Origin: an uncultured Prevotellaceae bacterium
GTDB taxonomy: Bacteria; Bacteroidota; Bacteroidia; Bacteroidales; Bacteroidaceae
Direction of reading: 5' to 3'
DNA: 11,924 bases
NCBI GenBank assembly: GCA_946187025.1
Contig: CAMHPM010000020.1
Span: forward strand, 1 to 11,924
Part shown: one piece after another, positions 1 to 7,731 of the stretch
Numbering within the stretch: position 1 is the first letter of the stretch
How the letters are laid out: the number at the start of each line of letters is the position of its first letter
Made by a program: the position numbers and the translations under genes
Notes under the pieces: model-generated
Told to the model about the DNA's origin: nothing
The model's database searches: none
What the model saw: only the letters and a program-made list of their open reading frames with translations

Positions 1-2905
1 CGTGTACCTGCTCGTGGTTGCTCTCGTTGTTGAATGTCACGCTATATGATTCGCGCTCAAGCTTCATGCCACCCTCAGAAACGGGCGTCACTATGTATGT
101 CACGCTCTTCTCTCCCATATACGACAGTGAGTCGGCTTTGTAGTAGCCGCTTTCGTCGGTCTTGGCTGTCACTATTGTGCCTCCGCTTTGTGGCACGATC
201 TCAACCGTGATGTTGGGAATGCCCGTGCCGTCGTTGAAGCGCACATAGCCTTCCAACAGTCCGGTGTGCTTGCAGGCACCCAAGACCACATTTGTCTCGG
301 TGTAGCTTATGCCTTCGCAGTCGTTGGTTGCACGTACTTTATATTCATAGTCCTCCAATGGTGATACGGTCTTGTCCTCATAGCTCAGCTTGTCGGTGCT
401 TGGTTCTATCACCTTCCAGGCGCTATCATCGGTTCCTTGTGGGCGACGCATCACAGTGAAGTAGTCTATAGGATTGCCGTCGGTCTCCCAGACGAGGAGC
501 ACGCTGCTTTGGCGCGTCGTGGTTCTCAGCGTAGGGTCAATCTTACCTATGCTCTCGTGATGGAAAGTTGGTAATGTTGGTGTTGGATAGGTGGCGATAG
601 GGTCGGCTACCGTAGTGGTTTTTGGCACAATTGCATCGCCCACTTTTGTCCAGCCGCTGCCAAGCGCTGCAAGCAGTTCGTCGGCCGATTTCCCGCTTGC
701 ATCGTATCCCCATCCGTGCGTGCTCCAGTTGTTTGTGTTGTTGCCACCGTTATTATACCCTGTTTTGTTGGCGAAACACAGATTGGTGAATTCGAAACCT
801 TGATACGTACCAGCTTCCAAGCAGTTGGTGATGCGGTTGTCGGTACCGCCGTCCTCCATGCCGATGATGGCGCCACCAATTCGATTGTTGCCTCCTGCAC
901 TGCCGACCATCAGTTTTCCATTAAACAGGCAGTTGTTGATATCGTGGTTGGCGCTGTTGCCGTGACCAATGATTCCGCCTGCGAAATAGCGGTTGCTGTA
1001 AATGGTAGCAGATATTTTGCAGTTCATGATTGAGTTGCGTTGCCCCTCACTGGCATTGCTATGACCCACCAGTCCTGAAGTATTGAAATAGCCACTGACA
1101 GAGCCTGTGACGGTCAGGTCCTTGATGGTGTAGTCTTTAGCATATCTGAACGGAGCTTCGTAAGATATAGCCTGATTATTTATTGCTACATTCAGCGTGT
1201 GGCCATTGCCGTCGAAGTTTCCACGGAACGGATAGTTGGTGTCACCACAACTTTTGTTGATGCTGATGTCGGCATAAAGACGGGCATTTACGTCGTATTG
1301 CCCACGTGCTGCCTGTACCTTTTGGCAGAAAGTATTCCAGTCGGACTCCGAGCGTATTGGGAAATAATATGGCACCAGTCCTTCCCATGTGTTGATAGGT
1401 GAAGTGCGTTGTTCGGCATAGACCTTGATGTCGTAATCCACGCAAGGACGAGAAAGGAGTACCACCTTGTAGCGTTGCTGGCGTTCTTGGGTAGTGAGGT
1501 CGTAGAGCATGGAATCGACCACTTCTCCTGCGCGGTTCTTCATCATGACGCGCAGTCTCATCTGGGCGCGGTCGTCCCACACGGCGTTGCGTTCGTTGGC
1601 ATATTCCCACGAAACGCGCACAGTGTGTGCTCTCTCGTCTTCCCATTTGGCATCGTAGGATGCAATGCGTAGCAGGTGTATGTCGTCGATGACACACGAG
1701 GCCTGTGCTGCGCAGTTGTTGCCTTCCCAGCCCCAGTTCTCGGTTATCGCGCGGCGCACTCTATATGTGAGTCGGTCGAGCGTGCCGCCGCTTGTGAGTT
1801 GTTCGGCGGTGACGCTCTTGAGCAGAGTGCTGTCGATGAACTCGAAGTGTGTATTTTCGGCTGTGACCACAAATGGCACTGATCCTATGGACACGAAGTC
1901 GGCTTCCTCGCCGGTGAGCGACCGTTGCACTTCGAAGAAGTCGGTCTCGGTCAGGTCGTCGGTACCGGGATAGAGGATGTCCCATGTCAGCCGTACCGCT
2001 GCCCGATTGTTGCCGATTGGTGTGGCTGTGAGGCCTATGGGTGCATGCAGCACCGGCAGGTCTTGTACCTGCGACGACACATTTTCTATGTCGTTGTTGT
2101 CTCTGTCCTTATAGCTCACGACGATGCGGAAGTTGTCGTGTGGAACGGTGGCGTCGAGGTAGATGGTGCCACTGTTGGCATCGGTAGGCATGTTTTGAGT
2201 GACGGTTTTGCCGTCTTGGTCGGTGTACTCATAGCTGACTTTTGTCAGATTGGTGGAGGCGATGAACCAGGGCAGTTCCAGCTTGCCGCTCTCGCTGTAG
2301 GAGAGGGTGGCTGTGGTCACCTGTGGTGTAACCACTTGCTGGGCATCAGGCATGGTGATGGGCACATCTCCCAGTCCCGGCACATTCATGGGATCGCGGC
2401 TGTTGCCGTCGCGGTGGACGTCCCACTTGAACGTCAACTGCTTTCCCATCAGGGCGTAGGGCACGCGCCATACGGCATAGACGTTGAAGGTCTTGCCGTC
2501 GTTGTTGCGATATACCAGACGCTGAATGTCGCCATCGGCCTTGGTCAGGGTGAAGTGGTTGGAGGAATTTCCCTGCGTCACTTCGATGCTTCCGCCCATG
2601 TCGGTCCGGAAATGTATGTAGATGTCTTTGTTGTCGTTGTCGGTGTCACCGTTGCGCTGCCAGTGGAAGCAGGTTTCGGTGTGGGTTCCGCTTTCGTCGG
2701 TCCACGTCACCTTCAGGTTGCCGTTGTCCACCCAGCAGTCGGCTCCGTCCATGTCGTAGACGGGGGCAGAGATACGGATAGTGTTCGACCCGTTGAGTAT
2801 TACCTGATACTTCCAGGTATCGTCAACATGTGTGGCTGCTGCTTGCTGGGGCAGGAGCAACAGAAGCATTGATGCGAGTAATAGTTTGATGTGTTTGTGA
2901 ATCAT
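1..2905 (-). CDS. Large secreted/surface multidomain protein (Fn3-like, GLUG-like, carboxypeptidase-regulatory-like), 3' end outside window
   Basis: The frame is open without a stop from the ATG at 2905 to the window edge (968 codons plus one base), so the C-terminus is missing. Residues 1-24 are a Sec signal peptide (MIHKHIK, then a Leu-rich core ending QQAAA, probable cleavage before THVDD). Residues about 290-395 and 780-868 look like fibronectin type III sandwiches (ending in YRVRRA and YEYKVRATN). Residues about 560-700 resemble GLUG-type repeats: FRGNFDGNGHTL at 560, then SGLVGHSN, AGGIIGHGN and GGAIIGMED at similar spacing. Residues about 880-925 resemble a carboxypeptidase regulatory-like domain (GLLEGYVRFNDGTGIPNITV, then TDESGYYKAD). 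Such proteins in Bacteroidales are usually exported, often by type IX secretion, but any sorting domain would be in the missing C-terminus. The gene follows a 182-nt gap containing a tandem repeat, so it probably has its own promoter. No enzymatic motif was recognised; adhesion or matrix function is inference. Confidence 0.85.
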   Translation of the reverse strand, partial: MIHKHIKLLLASMLLLLLPQQAAATHVDDTWKYQVILNGSNTIRISAPVYDMDGADCWVDNGNLKVTWTDESGTHTETCFHWQRNGDTDNDNKDIYIHFRTDMGGSIEVTQGNSSNHFTLTKADGDIQRLVYRNNDGKTFNVYAVWRVPYALMGKQLTFKWDVHRDGNSRDPMNVPGLGDVPITMPDAQQVVTPQVTTATLSYSESGKLELPWFIASTNLTKVSYEYTDQDGKTVTQNMPTDANSGTIYLDATVPHDNFRIVVSYKDRDNNDIENVSSQVQDLPVLHAPIGLTATPIGNNRAAVRLTWDILYPGTDDLTETDFFEVQRSLTGEEADFVSIGSVPFVVTAENTHFEFIDSTLLKSVTAEQLTSGGTLDRLTYRVRRAITENWGWEGNNCAAQASCVIDDIHLLRIASYDAKWEDERAHTVRVSWEYANERNAVWDDRAQMRLRVMMKNRAGEVVDSMLYDLTTQERQQRYKVVLLSRPCVDYDIKVYAEQRTSPINTWEGLVPYYFPIRSESDWNTFCQKVQAARGQYDVNARLYADISINKSCGDTNYPFRGNFDGNGHTLNVAINNQAISYEAPFRYAKDYTIKDLTVTGSVSGYFNTSGLVGHSNASEGQRNSIMNCKISATIYSNRYFAGGIIGHGNSANHDINNCLFNGKLMVGSAGGNNRIGGAIIGMEDGGTDNRITNCLEAGTYQGFEFTNLCFANKTGYNNGGNNTNNWSTHGWGYDASGKSADELLAALGSGWTKVGDAIVPKTTTVADPIATYPTPTLPTFHHESIGKIDPTLRTTTRQSSVLLVWETDGNPIDYFTVMRRPQGTDDSAWKVIEPSTDKLSYEDKTVSPLEDYEYKVRATNDCEGISYTETNVVLGACKHTGLLEGYVRFNDGTGIPNITVEIVPQSGGTIVTAKTDESGYYKADSLSYMGEKSVTYIVTPVSEGGMKLERESYSVTFNNESNHEQVH

Positions 2906-3087
2906 GTTGTTTGGTTTTTTTATTGTTTATTGTTATTCTGGTGAATTGCATTAAGTATTGTCGTGTTCCACAACCAACAGTGAGTATTGATTACGTTATG
3001 CCAGGTATTGCTTCGTACGACTGCGCACTCTCGACCCCGCGACTGCGCACTCTCAGAAACCTGCGACGGTGGCTGCGGTGTGCATGG
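2906..3087 (-). promoter_or_regulatory. Intergenic control region upstream of the large surface protein gene
   Basis: This 182-nt gap separates the HTH regulator gene (stop at 3088-3090) from the surface protein gene (start at 2905). On the minus strand, the regulator-proximal part is GC-rich and holds the 15-bp tandem repeat. The last 70 nt before the ATG are AT-rich, with runs such as CAATAAAAAAACC, as expected for a Bacteroidota 5' leader. I found no exact TAnnTTTG -7 box. TACTTAATG at about 2949-2957 is at best a poor match. No convincing terminator for the regulator gene was seen, so read-through is possible. A promoter here is inferred from the gap size and base composition. Confidence 0.45.
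3018..3054 (-). repeat. Perfect 15-bp tandem direct repeat, 22-bp period
   Basis: On the plus strand CGACTGCGCACTCTC occurs at 3018-3032 and again, identically, at 3040-3054; in the direction of the downstream gene it reads GAGAGTGCGCAGTCG. The copies are separated by 7 nt and start 22 nt apart, close to two DNA helical turns. Each copy contains the palindrome TGCGCA. The array lies 113-149 nt upstream of the start codon of the surface protein gene and 28 nt after the regulator stop codon. Two same-face sites at this distance fit binding of an activator dimer. This is interpretation; only the repeat itself is seen. Confidence 0.75.
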
Positions 3088-4902
3088 TCAGTCGATCGAC
3101 ATGATGAAGTCATCCCAGTCTTCAGGACTACCGGCCTTATGGAATACCTTGCGGTACATGCGCGAGCGGTTTTGCGATATCGAGCTTTTGCTCGTGGCCA
3201 TGAGCAGTGCCATATTGGTGGGCGACACTTTTATCTTGGTGAGCAGGCAGATGCGATACTCGGTTTCCGAGAACTGATAGAGCGAATAGAGCTTGTCGTG
3301 GAAGGTTGGATAGACTTGCAGTATGCGCTGCTCGAGAATGGTCCACTGGTCGGCAGGCAGTATGGTCTCGGCACTGAGGTGCTGGCGCAGCAGGCTGTAG
3401 ATGCCCGAGTCGAAGAAGTGCGACTCGGCCACATTCTGCCGTTCCTGGTCGAGTTGCAGCTGGCGCATGTGGATGTCGAGCATGTGTTTCTGCTCGTCCA
3501 CGGTGCGCTGTTGCTCTTCGGCCTTCAGCCGCTCGGCTTCCACCATGTCTTTCAGCTGGCGGTTTTCATCGGTCATGGCCTGCAAGGCAGCCTCGGCGTC
3601 GTTGATTTCACGCTGGCGGTCGGCCTGGTATTGCGTGCTACGGCGATACTGCTCGTCGAGGATGTGTTGCAGGGCTTGCTGGCGGCTGCGCTGGCGCCGG
3701 CGGTAGCTGACGAACCACACCACGGCTCCGGCTACCAGTAGCAGTATGACTATGCCGATGATGGTGGTGGTGAGGCGTGTGCGCTCGGCCTCGGCTGCCC
3801 GCTTGTCGGCTATCTGTTGGAACCGCTGGTAGTTGTAGAGGTAGGACAGTTTGTGTATGTCTTGGTTGGCCTGCCTGCGGTCTTGCTGGTCGGAGGCTGT
3901 GATGTAGCGGCTGAACAGGCGTGATATGTAGTCGTCGGGGTGCTGCCGGCGGTAGATGTCGAGCAGTCCGCGACAGGCACTGAGGTCGTAGCCAGCATGA
4001 AGCAGGCGGTTAAAGTAGATGGTAGCCGAGTCGGTGTGGCCAATGGCAAGGTAGTAGCGTGCCTTGGTGCCATAGTAGAGCTCGTGGCCCGGCTGTATGC
4101 TGCCGTCGGAGGCGAACAGCCCCGAGTGTTGCTCGACAAGCTGCATGGTGCTGCGCGCGGCATCATACTGCCTGCGGTCGATATATATAGGTATGGCATA
4201 CATCTGCGTGGCAGCAGCCTGTTCGTCGTATCCGTTGTCGCGATACATGCGGCTCACCTGCTCTATCTGCTCAAGGGCGGCAGCCGTGTCGCCCATGGCC
4301 AGGGTGGCTTCTATGTTACGCTCCTGACCCATGATGCTTTCGTAGGTGAAGCCGAGGCGGTCGGCTATGGAGCTGTAGCTGCGGTTGGCCGATACCTCGT
4401 TCTCATACATGTCCTGATAATGGAATATCTGCGACATCTGGCCATATATCTCCATGAGGGTCTCGAAGTCGCATGTGGGGTCGGTGTCGCTCACCTTGTC
4501 GGTGGCTATGTAGAAATACTGCATGGCCTCGGGCGCCAGCCGCGCACGCAGGTATTTCAGGCCCATCACATAGTTGGCATTCATCTGCTCGTTGGCACTG
4601 CCCTCTTTGTTGAAATAATCGACCACCTGCTGCAGCAACGTGTCGGACGGCATGGTTTCATCGTTCATGTATGCCACCTGTGCCATGAGCATGTAGTATC
4701 TCATGCGTGTCTCGCGCGGACTGGAATCGGCTTCGTCCTGATGGGCGCGCAGGTGTTTCAAGGCGTCGGACGGCGAATAGCGCATCATGACCCTGGCCTC
4801 GTCGAGCACCGAATAGAGCGATGGCTGAGAACTGCATCCACCCAGCAACAGAAGAAAAAGAGTGGTTGATAACAAATAGTGGGAAAACCTATATACACAC
4901 AT
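3088..4902 (-). CDS. Membrane-spanning TPR / coiled-coil / LuxR-like HTH regulator with lipoprotein-type signal
   Basis: This 604-residue protein is a common Bacteroidota regulator architecture. I chose the ATG at 4902, 29 nt after the stop of the upstream gene; an in-frame ATG at 4998 would overlap that gene and add 32 polar residues before the signal peptide. The N-terminus MCVYRFSHYLLSTTLFLLLL ends in a lipobox, LGGC (Cys23). Residues about 25-370 are helical with spaced Ala/Tyr/Leu positions typical of tetratricopeptide repeats (for example PSDALKHLRAHQ, PEAMQYFYIATDK, GDTAAALEQIEQVSRMY, SATIYFNRLLHAG). Residues about 380-400 form one membrane helix (IIGIVILLLVAGAVVWFV) followed by RRRQRSR, which puts the C-terminus in the cytoplasm. 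Residues about 405-500 are a charged coiled coil rich in Glu, Gln and Arg. Residues 544-590 (FSETEYRICLL, then SPTNMALLMATSKSSISQNRSRMYRKVF) match a LuxR/GerE-type helix-turn-helix. Inferred role: a periplasmic TPR sensor coupled directly to DNA binding. The ligand and target are unknown. It is probably co-transcribed with the MG2 gene. Confidence 0.85.
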   Translation of the reverse strand: MCVYRFSHYLLSTTLFLLLLGGCSSQPSLYSVLDEARVMMRYSPSDALKHLRAHQDEADSSPRETRMRYYMLMAQVAYMNDETMPSDTLLQQVVDYFNKEGSANEQMNANYVMGLKYLRARLAPEAMQYFYIATDKVSDTDPTCDFETLMEIYGQMSQIFHYQDMYENEVSANRSYSSIADRLGFTYESIMGQERNIEATLAMGDTAAALEQIEQVSRMYRDNGYDEQAAATQMYAIPIYIDRRQYDAARSTMQLVEQHSGLFASDGSIQPGHELYYGTKARYYLAIGHTDSATIYFNRLLHAGYDLSACRGLLDIYRRQHPDDYISRLFSRYITASDQQDRRQANQDIHKLSYLYNYQRFQQIADKRAAEAERTRLTTTIIGIVILLLVAGAVVWFVSYRRRQRSRQQALQHILDEQYRRSTQYQADRQREINDAEAALQAMTDENRQLKDMVEAERLKAEEQQRTVDEQKHMLDIHMRQLQLDQERQNVAESHFFDSGIYSLLRQHLSAETILPADQWTILEQRILQVYPTFHDKLYSLYQFSETEYRICLLTKIKVSPTNMALLMATSKSSISQNRSRMYRKVFHKAGSPEDWDDFIMSID

Positions 4903-4931
4903 GGGCAAAAAATGTGGGCTGGATGGGGTGT

Positions 4932-7670
4932 TTATTGATTTATAATGATTCGTCCGTTTTCGGTCATACCCTCGGCCGATATGTACATGGCACGGCACGA
5001 TGAGTTGTTGTAGAACTCGACGGTGGCACGTCCGCGGTTGTCGGTCTTCACGTTGGCATCCCAGAAGAGTGTGCGGCGGAAGTCTTCGGTAGGCGGAACA
5101 ATTGAGTAGTCTTCCATCTCAAAGGCCGTAGGCACGTTGAATCCCTCGAAGTGGGTGCGGCGCAGGCCTTTCTGCTTGAAGTTGAACAGCGGGTGCTCAT
5201 ATACATAGAACACGACAGGGTTGATACGTTCGAGGCCTGTGGCATATACATGCTCCTTCACTGCTTGCAGGTCTTCGGAGATGTAGAGCGTCTTGGCCAC
5301 ATCGAGCATGTCGGGCAGCATGACGATGCCCGTGAGGTTGCTGTTGTCGTGGATTTCAACCAGGCTGCGCTGATACGACTGGATGTTGGTGATTCCCCAG
5401 AAGCGGTTGTTGACAATCCAGATGATAGGGCGGTTGTTGTAGGATATGTTGTCGTCGAGGAGCACGGCACCCGTGCGGTCTTCGGTGTTCTCGGCAGGAA
5501 TCATATCGAACTTGAACAACGGATTTTTCTCGGCAAGCCACTCGAAGAAATGCGGCATGTCCTCACCAAGGTCGCCATAGCGGTCGGCATCTTCGTCGCA
5601 GTTGTAGCGGATGACCGACGACTGCTGTGCCTGCTCTTCGTCATACCATGTGGAGGAGAGGTCGCCCAGGATGCGGCGGGTGCGAATCTTGACGGTCGGC
5701 AGCAGGTGGGTCTTCTTGGATATCGATACATACTGCTCGTCGTCGAGCTCTTCATCATCGACCGACATCTTCGGCACGAAGTTCGGTTCGATGATTGGCA
5801 GGCGCCGGGTCTCGTCGGGATAGAGATAGCGTTTCTCAGGCGAGAAATGGCGGTCGATACCAATATAGTAGTTGCGCTCCACATCGTCTTTCTTCGACAC
5901 CATCTGTAATGTCCATTCGCCTTCGATGTCGGGCACGATATAGTTGTAGTTGCCAAGGCTGTCGGTCTTCAACTTGCCGTCAATCACTTCTCCCTTGTCG
6001 TTGTACATGTAGGCTGTTATCTCAACATCGTCGGCCGAGTAGCGTTTCTGCTTCGACTTCACCTGGCCGAACAGGTAGAGGCGGTCTTCGATAGGTTGAC
6101 GGTGTTCCATCTTGGTGACTCCTGCCATGAGCTGGAAGTCGTAGCGGCGCCATCCCTGTATCATCATGAGCATGTCGGCCGCACGACGATGCTCGTCGTC
6201 GTCCGACTCGAAATAGTATTCAGGATTGGAGATATAGCCTTTCACCTCGCTTGCAAGCAACATCCATGTCTTCATATTGCCCAGCCAGCCACCGGTCATA
6301 CTGCCGGCATCCATGGCTGAGAACGAAATAGAGGAGTTGGGCTCGGTCTGCAGTTTGAACGAAACCTTGCAACATGGAGTGAGTGTTGTGGTGGGCGATG
6401 TGATGACAATGCTGTCTTCTTCGAGTGGATTAGGATAGATGAAGAAGAGCCGCTCGGCAAGTATTTGTCCTGAAGAGTCGAATATAGTGAGTTGGTTCAC
6501 ACCTTCAGGCTGTATGAACCGGTTGAATGTGAAGTGATGTTCGGGGCGTGCTGTCATGGTGTCGCACTCGATGACCGTTCCGTTGTGCATCAGGGCATAT
6601 GCCAGCAGGTGACCTTCCATGCCAGGAGAGTTGTGCAGCGTGGCTTCGATGTCGATTTCTCCAAGCATGTCGAGTGTAAGCACCGTTCCGTTGTCTTTGG
6701 CTTCGGGCATTGCATAACGCTCGCTCTTGCTGTCTTTCAACTTGTCTTTCGACTTGTTTTTGTCATTTGACTGAGAGTCGTCGGCCGTCGAAAGCACTGC
6801 ATGGTAGCTATGCCCGGCCTGTGGAGTGATTGTAAACAGTCCACAGCCCGACTTATCAGTTTGGATATCGCATATCTTCTTACCATTCTCATCCACAATC
6901 TGGCCGTGGGTCTGAATCTTGGTACCGTCTTCGTCGGTTATGGTAAATGCCACACGGCTCTGGAGCCCGTTGACAAGATCGCCGCCTTCGGGGTAGAACT
7001 TCACTGATGTGATATGTCGATAGGTATCGATCACGATGCCTTCGTCGTCAACACGTGTGTTGGGCAGACGCTTGCCACGACTCACCTGATCGATTTCCTG
7101 GCGCGAGTAGTCGCCCTCGTGACGTGGCTTTTTGAATATAGGGAACACTCGTGAGAAGCAGGCATGTGTACCCCAGTTGGTCATATAACGTGTGTAGGCT
7201 CTCACTTCGTAGAATCCGGTGGTTTGCAGGCTATCAACCTTGATGTCACCCTCGGCCTCGCCGTTTTCGATTTTCAGCTTACGGTGTTCCACTACATCGC
7301 CCGAAGGGTTGATGAGTTCAACATAAAGCACACGGCTCAGGTCGGTCTTGCGGCCGTCGTCGCAACGAATCACATAGGCCTTAAACCTGATGGTCTCGCC
7401 CTTGAAATAACCCGTATTGTCGAAGTGCAGATATACTTTTTCCTGGGGGTTATAGAGGTTGAACACCCTTGCCTTTCGAAGATAGTCAATGATTTTTGCT
7501 GTGTTTTCCTGTATGCCGACCGAAGTGGTATCGGTACCGATGCTGTCAGACACTTCCATCTGCTGGGCATTGACAAATGTTGCAAGCGTAGTAAGTATGC
7601 TTACCACCATCAGCCTATGCAACGTATGCCTGTTACGTTTCATGCTGCTTGCCTCGTTGTGTGTTTCCAT
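4932..7670 (-). CDS. Exported MG2 (alpha-2-macroglobulin-like) and TonB-plug-like domain protein
   Basis: This is a 912-residue protein of a Bacteroidota envelope family usually annotated as MG2-domain or TonB-receptor plug-domain protein; its biochemical role is not established. The ATG at 7670 is chosen because AGGAG lies 8 nt upstream and a longer reading (to 7796) would begin before the promoter box; an ATG at 7643 (MKRNRHTLHRL) is the alternative. A signal peptide spans residues 1-35 (core MVVSILTTLATF, cleavage after VNA, before QQ). The MG2 domain begins near residue 77 with KVYLHFDNTGYFKGETIRFK, the family hallmark. Further beta domains follow, interrupted at about 295-320 by a Lys/Asp/Ser-rich linker (NDKNKSKDKLKDSKSER). 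Residues about 690-830 resemble a plug domain (DRTGAVLLDDN, RPIIWIVNN), but no outer-membrane barrel follows: the protein ends with the family-type beta segment DNRGRATVEFYNNSSCRAMY. The likely location is periplasmic or outer-membrane associated. The regulator gene follows after 29 nt. Confidence 0.85.
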   Translation of the reverse strand: METHNEASSMKRNRHTLHRLMVVSILTTLATFVNAQQMEVSDSIGTDTTSVGIQENTAKIIDYLRKARVFNLYNPQEKVYLHFDNTGYFKGETIRFKAYVIRCDDGRKTDLSRVLYVELINPSGDVVEHRKLKIENGEAEGDIKVDSLQTTGFYEVRAYTRYMTNWGTHACFSRVFPIFKKPRHEGDYSRQEIDQVSRGKRLPNTRVDDEGIVIDTYRHITSVKFYPEGGDLVNGLQSRVAFTITDEDGTKIQTHGQIVDENGKKICDIQTDKSGCGLFTITPQAGHSYHAVLSTADDSQSNDKNKSKDKLKDSKSERYAMPEAKDNGTVLTLDMLGEIDIEATLHNSPGMEGHLLAYALMHNGTVIECDTMTARPEHHFTFNRFIQPEGVNQLTIFDSSGQILAERLFFIYPNPLEEDSIVITSPTTTLTPCCKVSFKLQTEPNSSISFSAMDAGSMTGGWLGNMKTWMLLASEVKGYISNPEYYFESDDDEHRRAADMLMMIQGWRRYDFQLMAGVTKMEHRQPIEDRLYLFGQVKSKQKRYSADDVEITAYMYNDKGEVIDGKLKTDSLGNYNYIVPDIEGEWTLQMVSKKDDVERNYYIGIDRHFSPEKRYLYPDETRRLPIIEPNFVPKMSVDDEELDDEQYVSISKKTHLLPTVKIRTRRILGDLSSTWYDEEQAQQSSVIRYNCDEDADRYGDLGEDMPHFFEWLAEKNPLFKFDMIPAENTEDRTGAVLLDDNISYNNRPIIWIVNNRFWGITNIQSYQRSLVEIHDNSNLTGIVMLPDMLDVAKTLYISEDLQAVKEHVYATGLERINPVVFYVYEHPLFNFKQKGLRRTHFEGFNVPTAFEMEDYSIVPPTEDFRRTLFWDANVKTDNRGRATVEFYNNSSCRAMYISAEGMTENGRIIINQ

Positions 7671-7678
7671 TATATTTT

Positions 7679-7683
7679 CTCCT
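7679..7683 (-). promoter_or_regulatory. Shine-Dalgarno sequence of the MG2 protein gene
   Basis: On the minus strand AAAAAGGAGAAAATATA precedes the ATG at 7670, placing AGGAG 8 nt from the start codon. Strong Shine-Dalgarno sites are uncommon in Bacteroidota, and the other starts in this window lack one, so this site helps fix the start and suggests efficient initiation. Confidence 0.7.
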
Positions 7684-7723
7684 TTTTGACTATAAATAAT
7701 ACTTCTGGTATGTTCCCAGACAA

Positions 7724-7731
7724 CAAAGGTA
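7724..7731 (-). promoter_or_regulatory. Bacteroidota -7 promoter box (TACCTTTG) for the MG2/regulator unit
   Basis: The minus strand reads TACCTTTG at this position, an exact match to the Bacteroidota primary-sigma -7 consensus TAnnTTTG. It lies 53 nt upstream of the chosen ATG, giving a leader of roughly 45 nt, and downstream of the terminator candidate at 7767-7805. No good TTTG -33 box was found 19-21 nt further upstream; that stretch is A-rich (GTAAAAGAAAAAAAGTACG). Confidence 0.6.

Noticed and set aside
1925..2872. Long plus-strand open frame (315 codons) opposite the surface protein gene
   Set aside because: The minus-strand frame is continuous with a signal peptide and recognisable domains. 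The plus-strand translation is Val/Gly/His-rich without any motif, as expected for a shadow frame opposite GC-rich third positions.
2949..2957. TACTTAATG as a -7 box for the surface protein gene
   Set aside because: It matches only the first bases of TAnnTTTG, and no good -33 element precedes it, so it is not called as a promoter.
3018..3054. The tandem repeat as a rho-independent terminator hairpin
   Set aside because: Only the self-complementary TGCGCA cores can pair (6 bp); neighbouring bases mismatch and no T-tract follows.
3018..3054. A CRISPR array or phage attachment site
   Set aside because: There are only two repeat copies with a 7-nt spacer, no cas or integrase gene, and no adjacent tRNA gene.
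2911..3741. Plus-strand open frame of 276 codons crossing the intergenic region
   Set aside because: Most of it mirrors the coiled coil and HTH of the regulator. Its hydrophobic N-terminus comes from the AT-rich leader, and there is no plausible promoter or conserved motif.
3940..4869. Plus-strand open frame of 309 codons opposite the TPR region
   Set aside because: A shadow of the minus-strand regulator gene; it shows no domain signature, and the opposite strand has coherent protein features.
4903..4998. Longer start for the regulator (ATG at 4998)
   Set aside because: It would overlap the end of the MG2 gene by 67 nt and place 32 polar residues ahead of a good lipoprotein signal.
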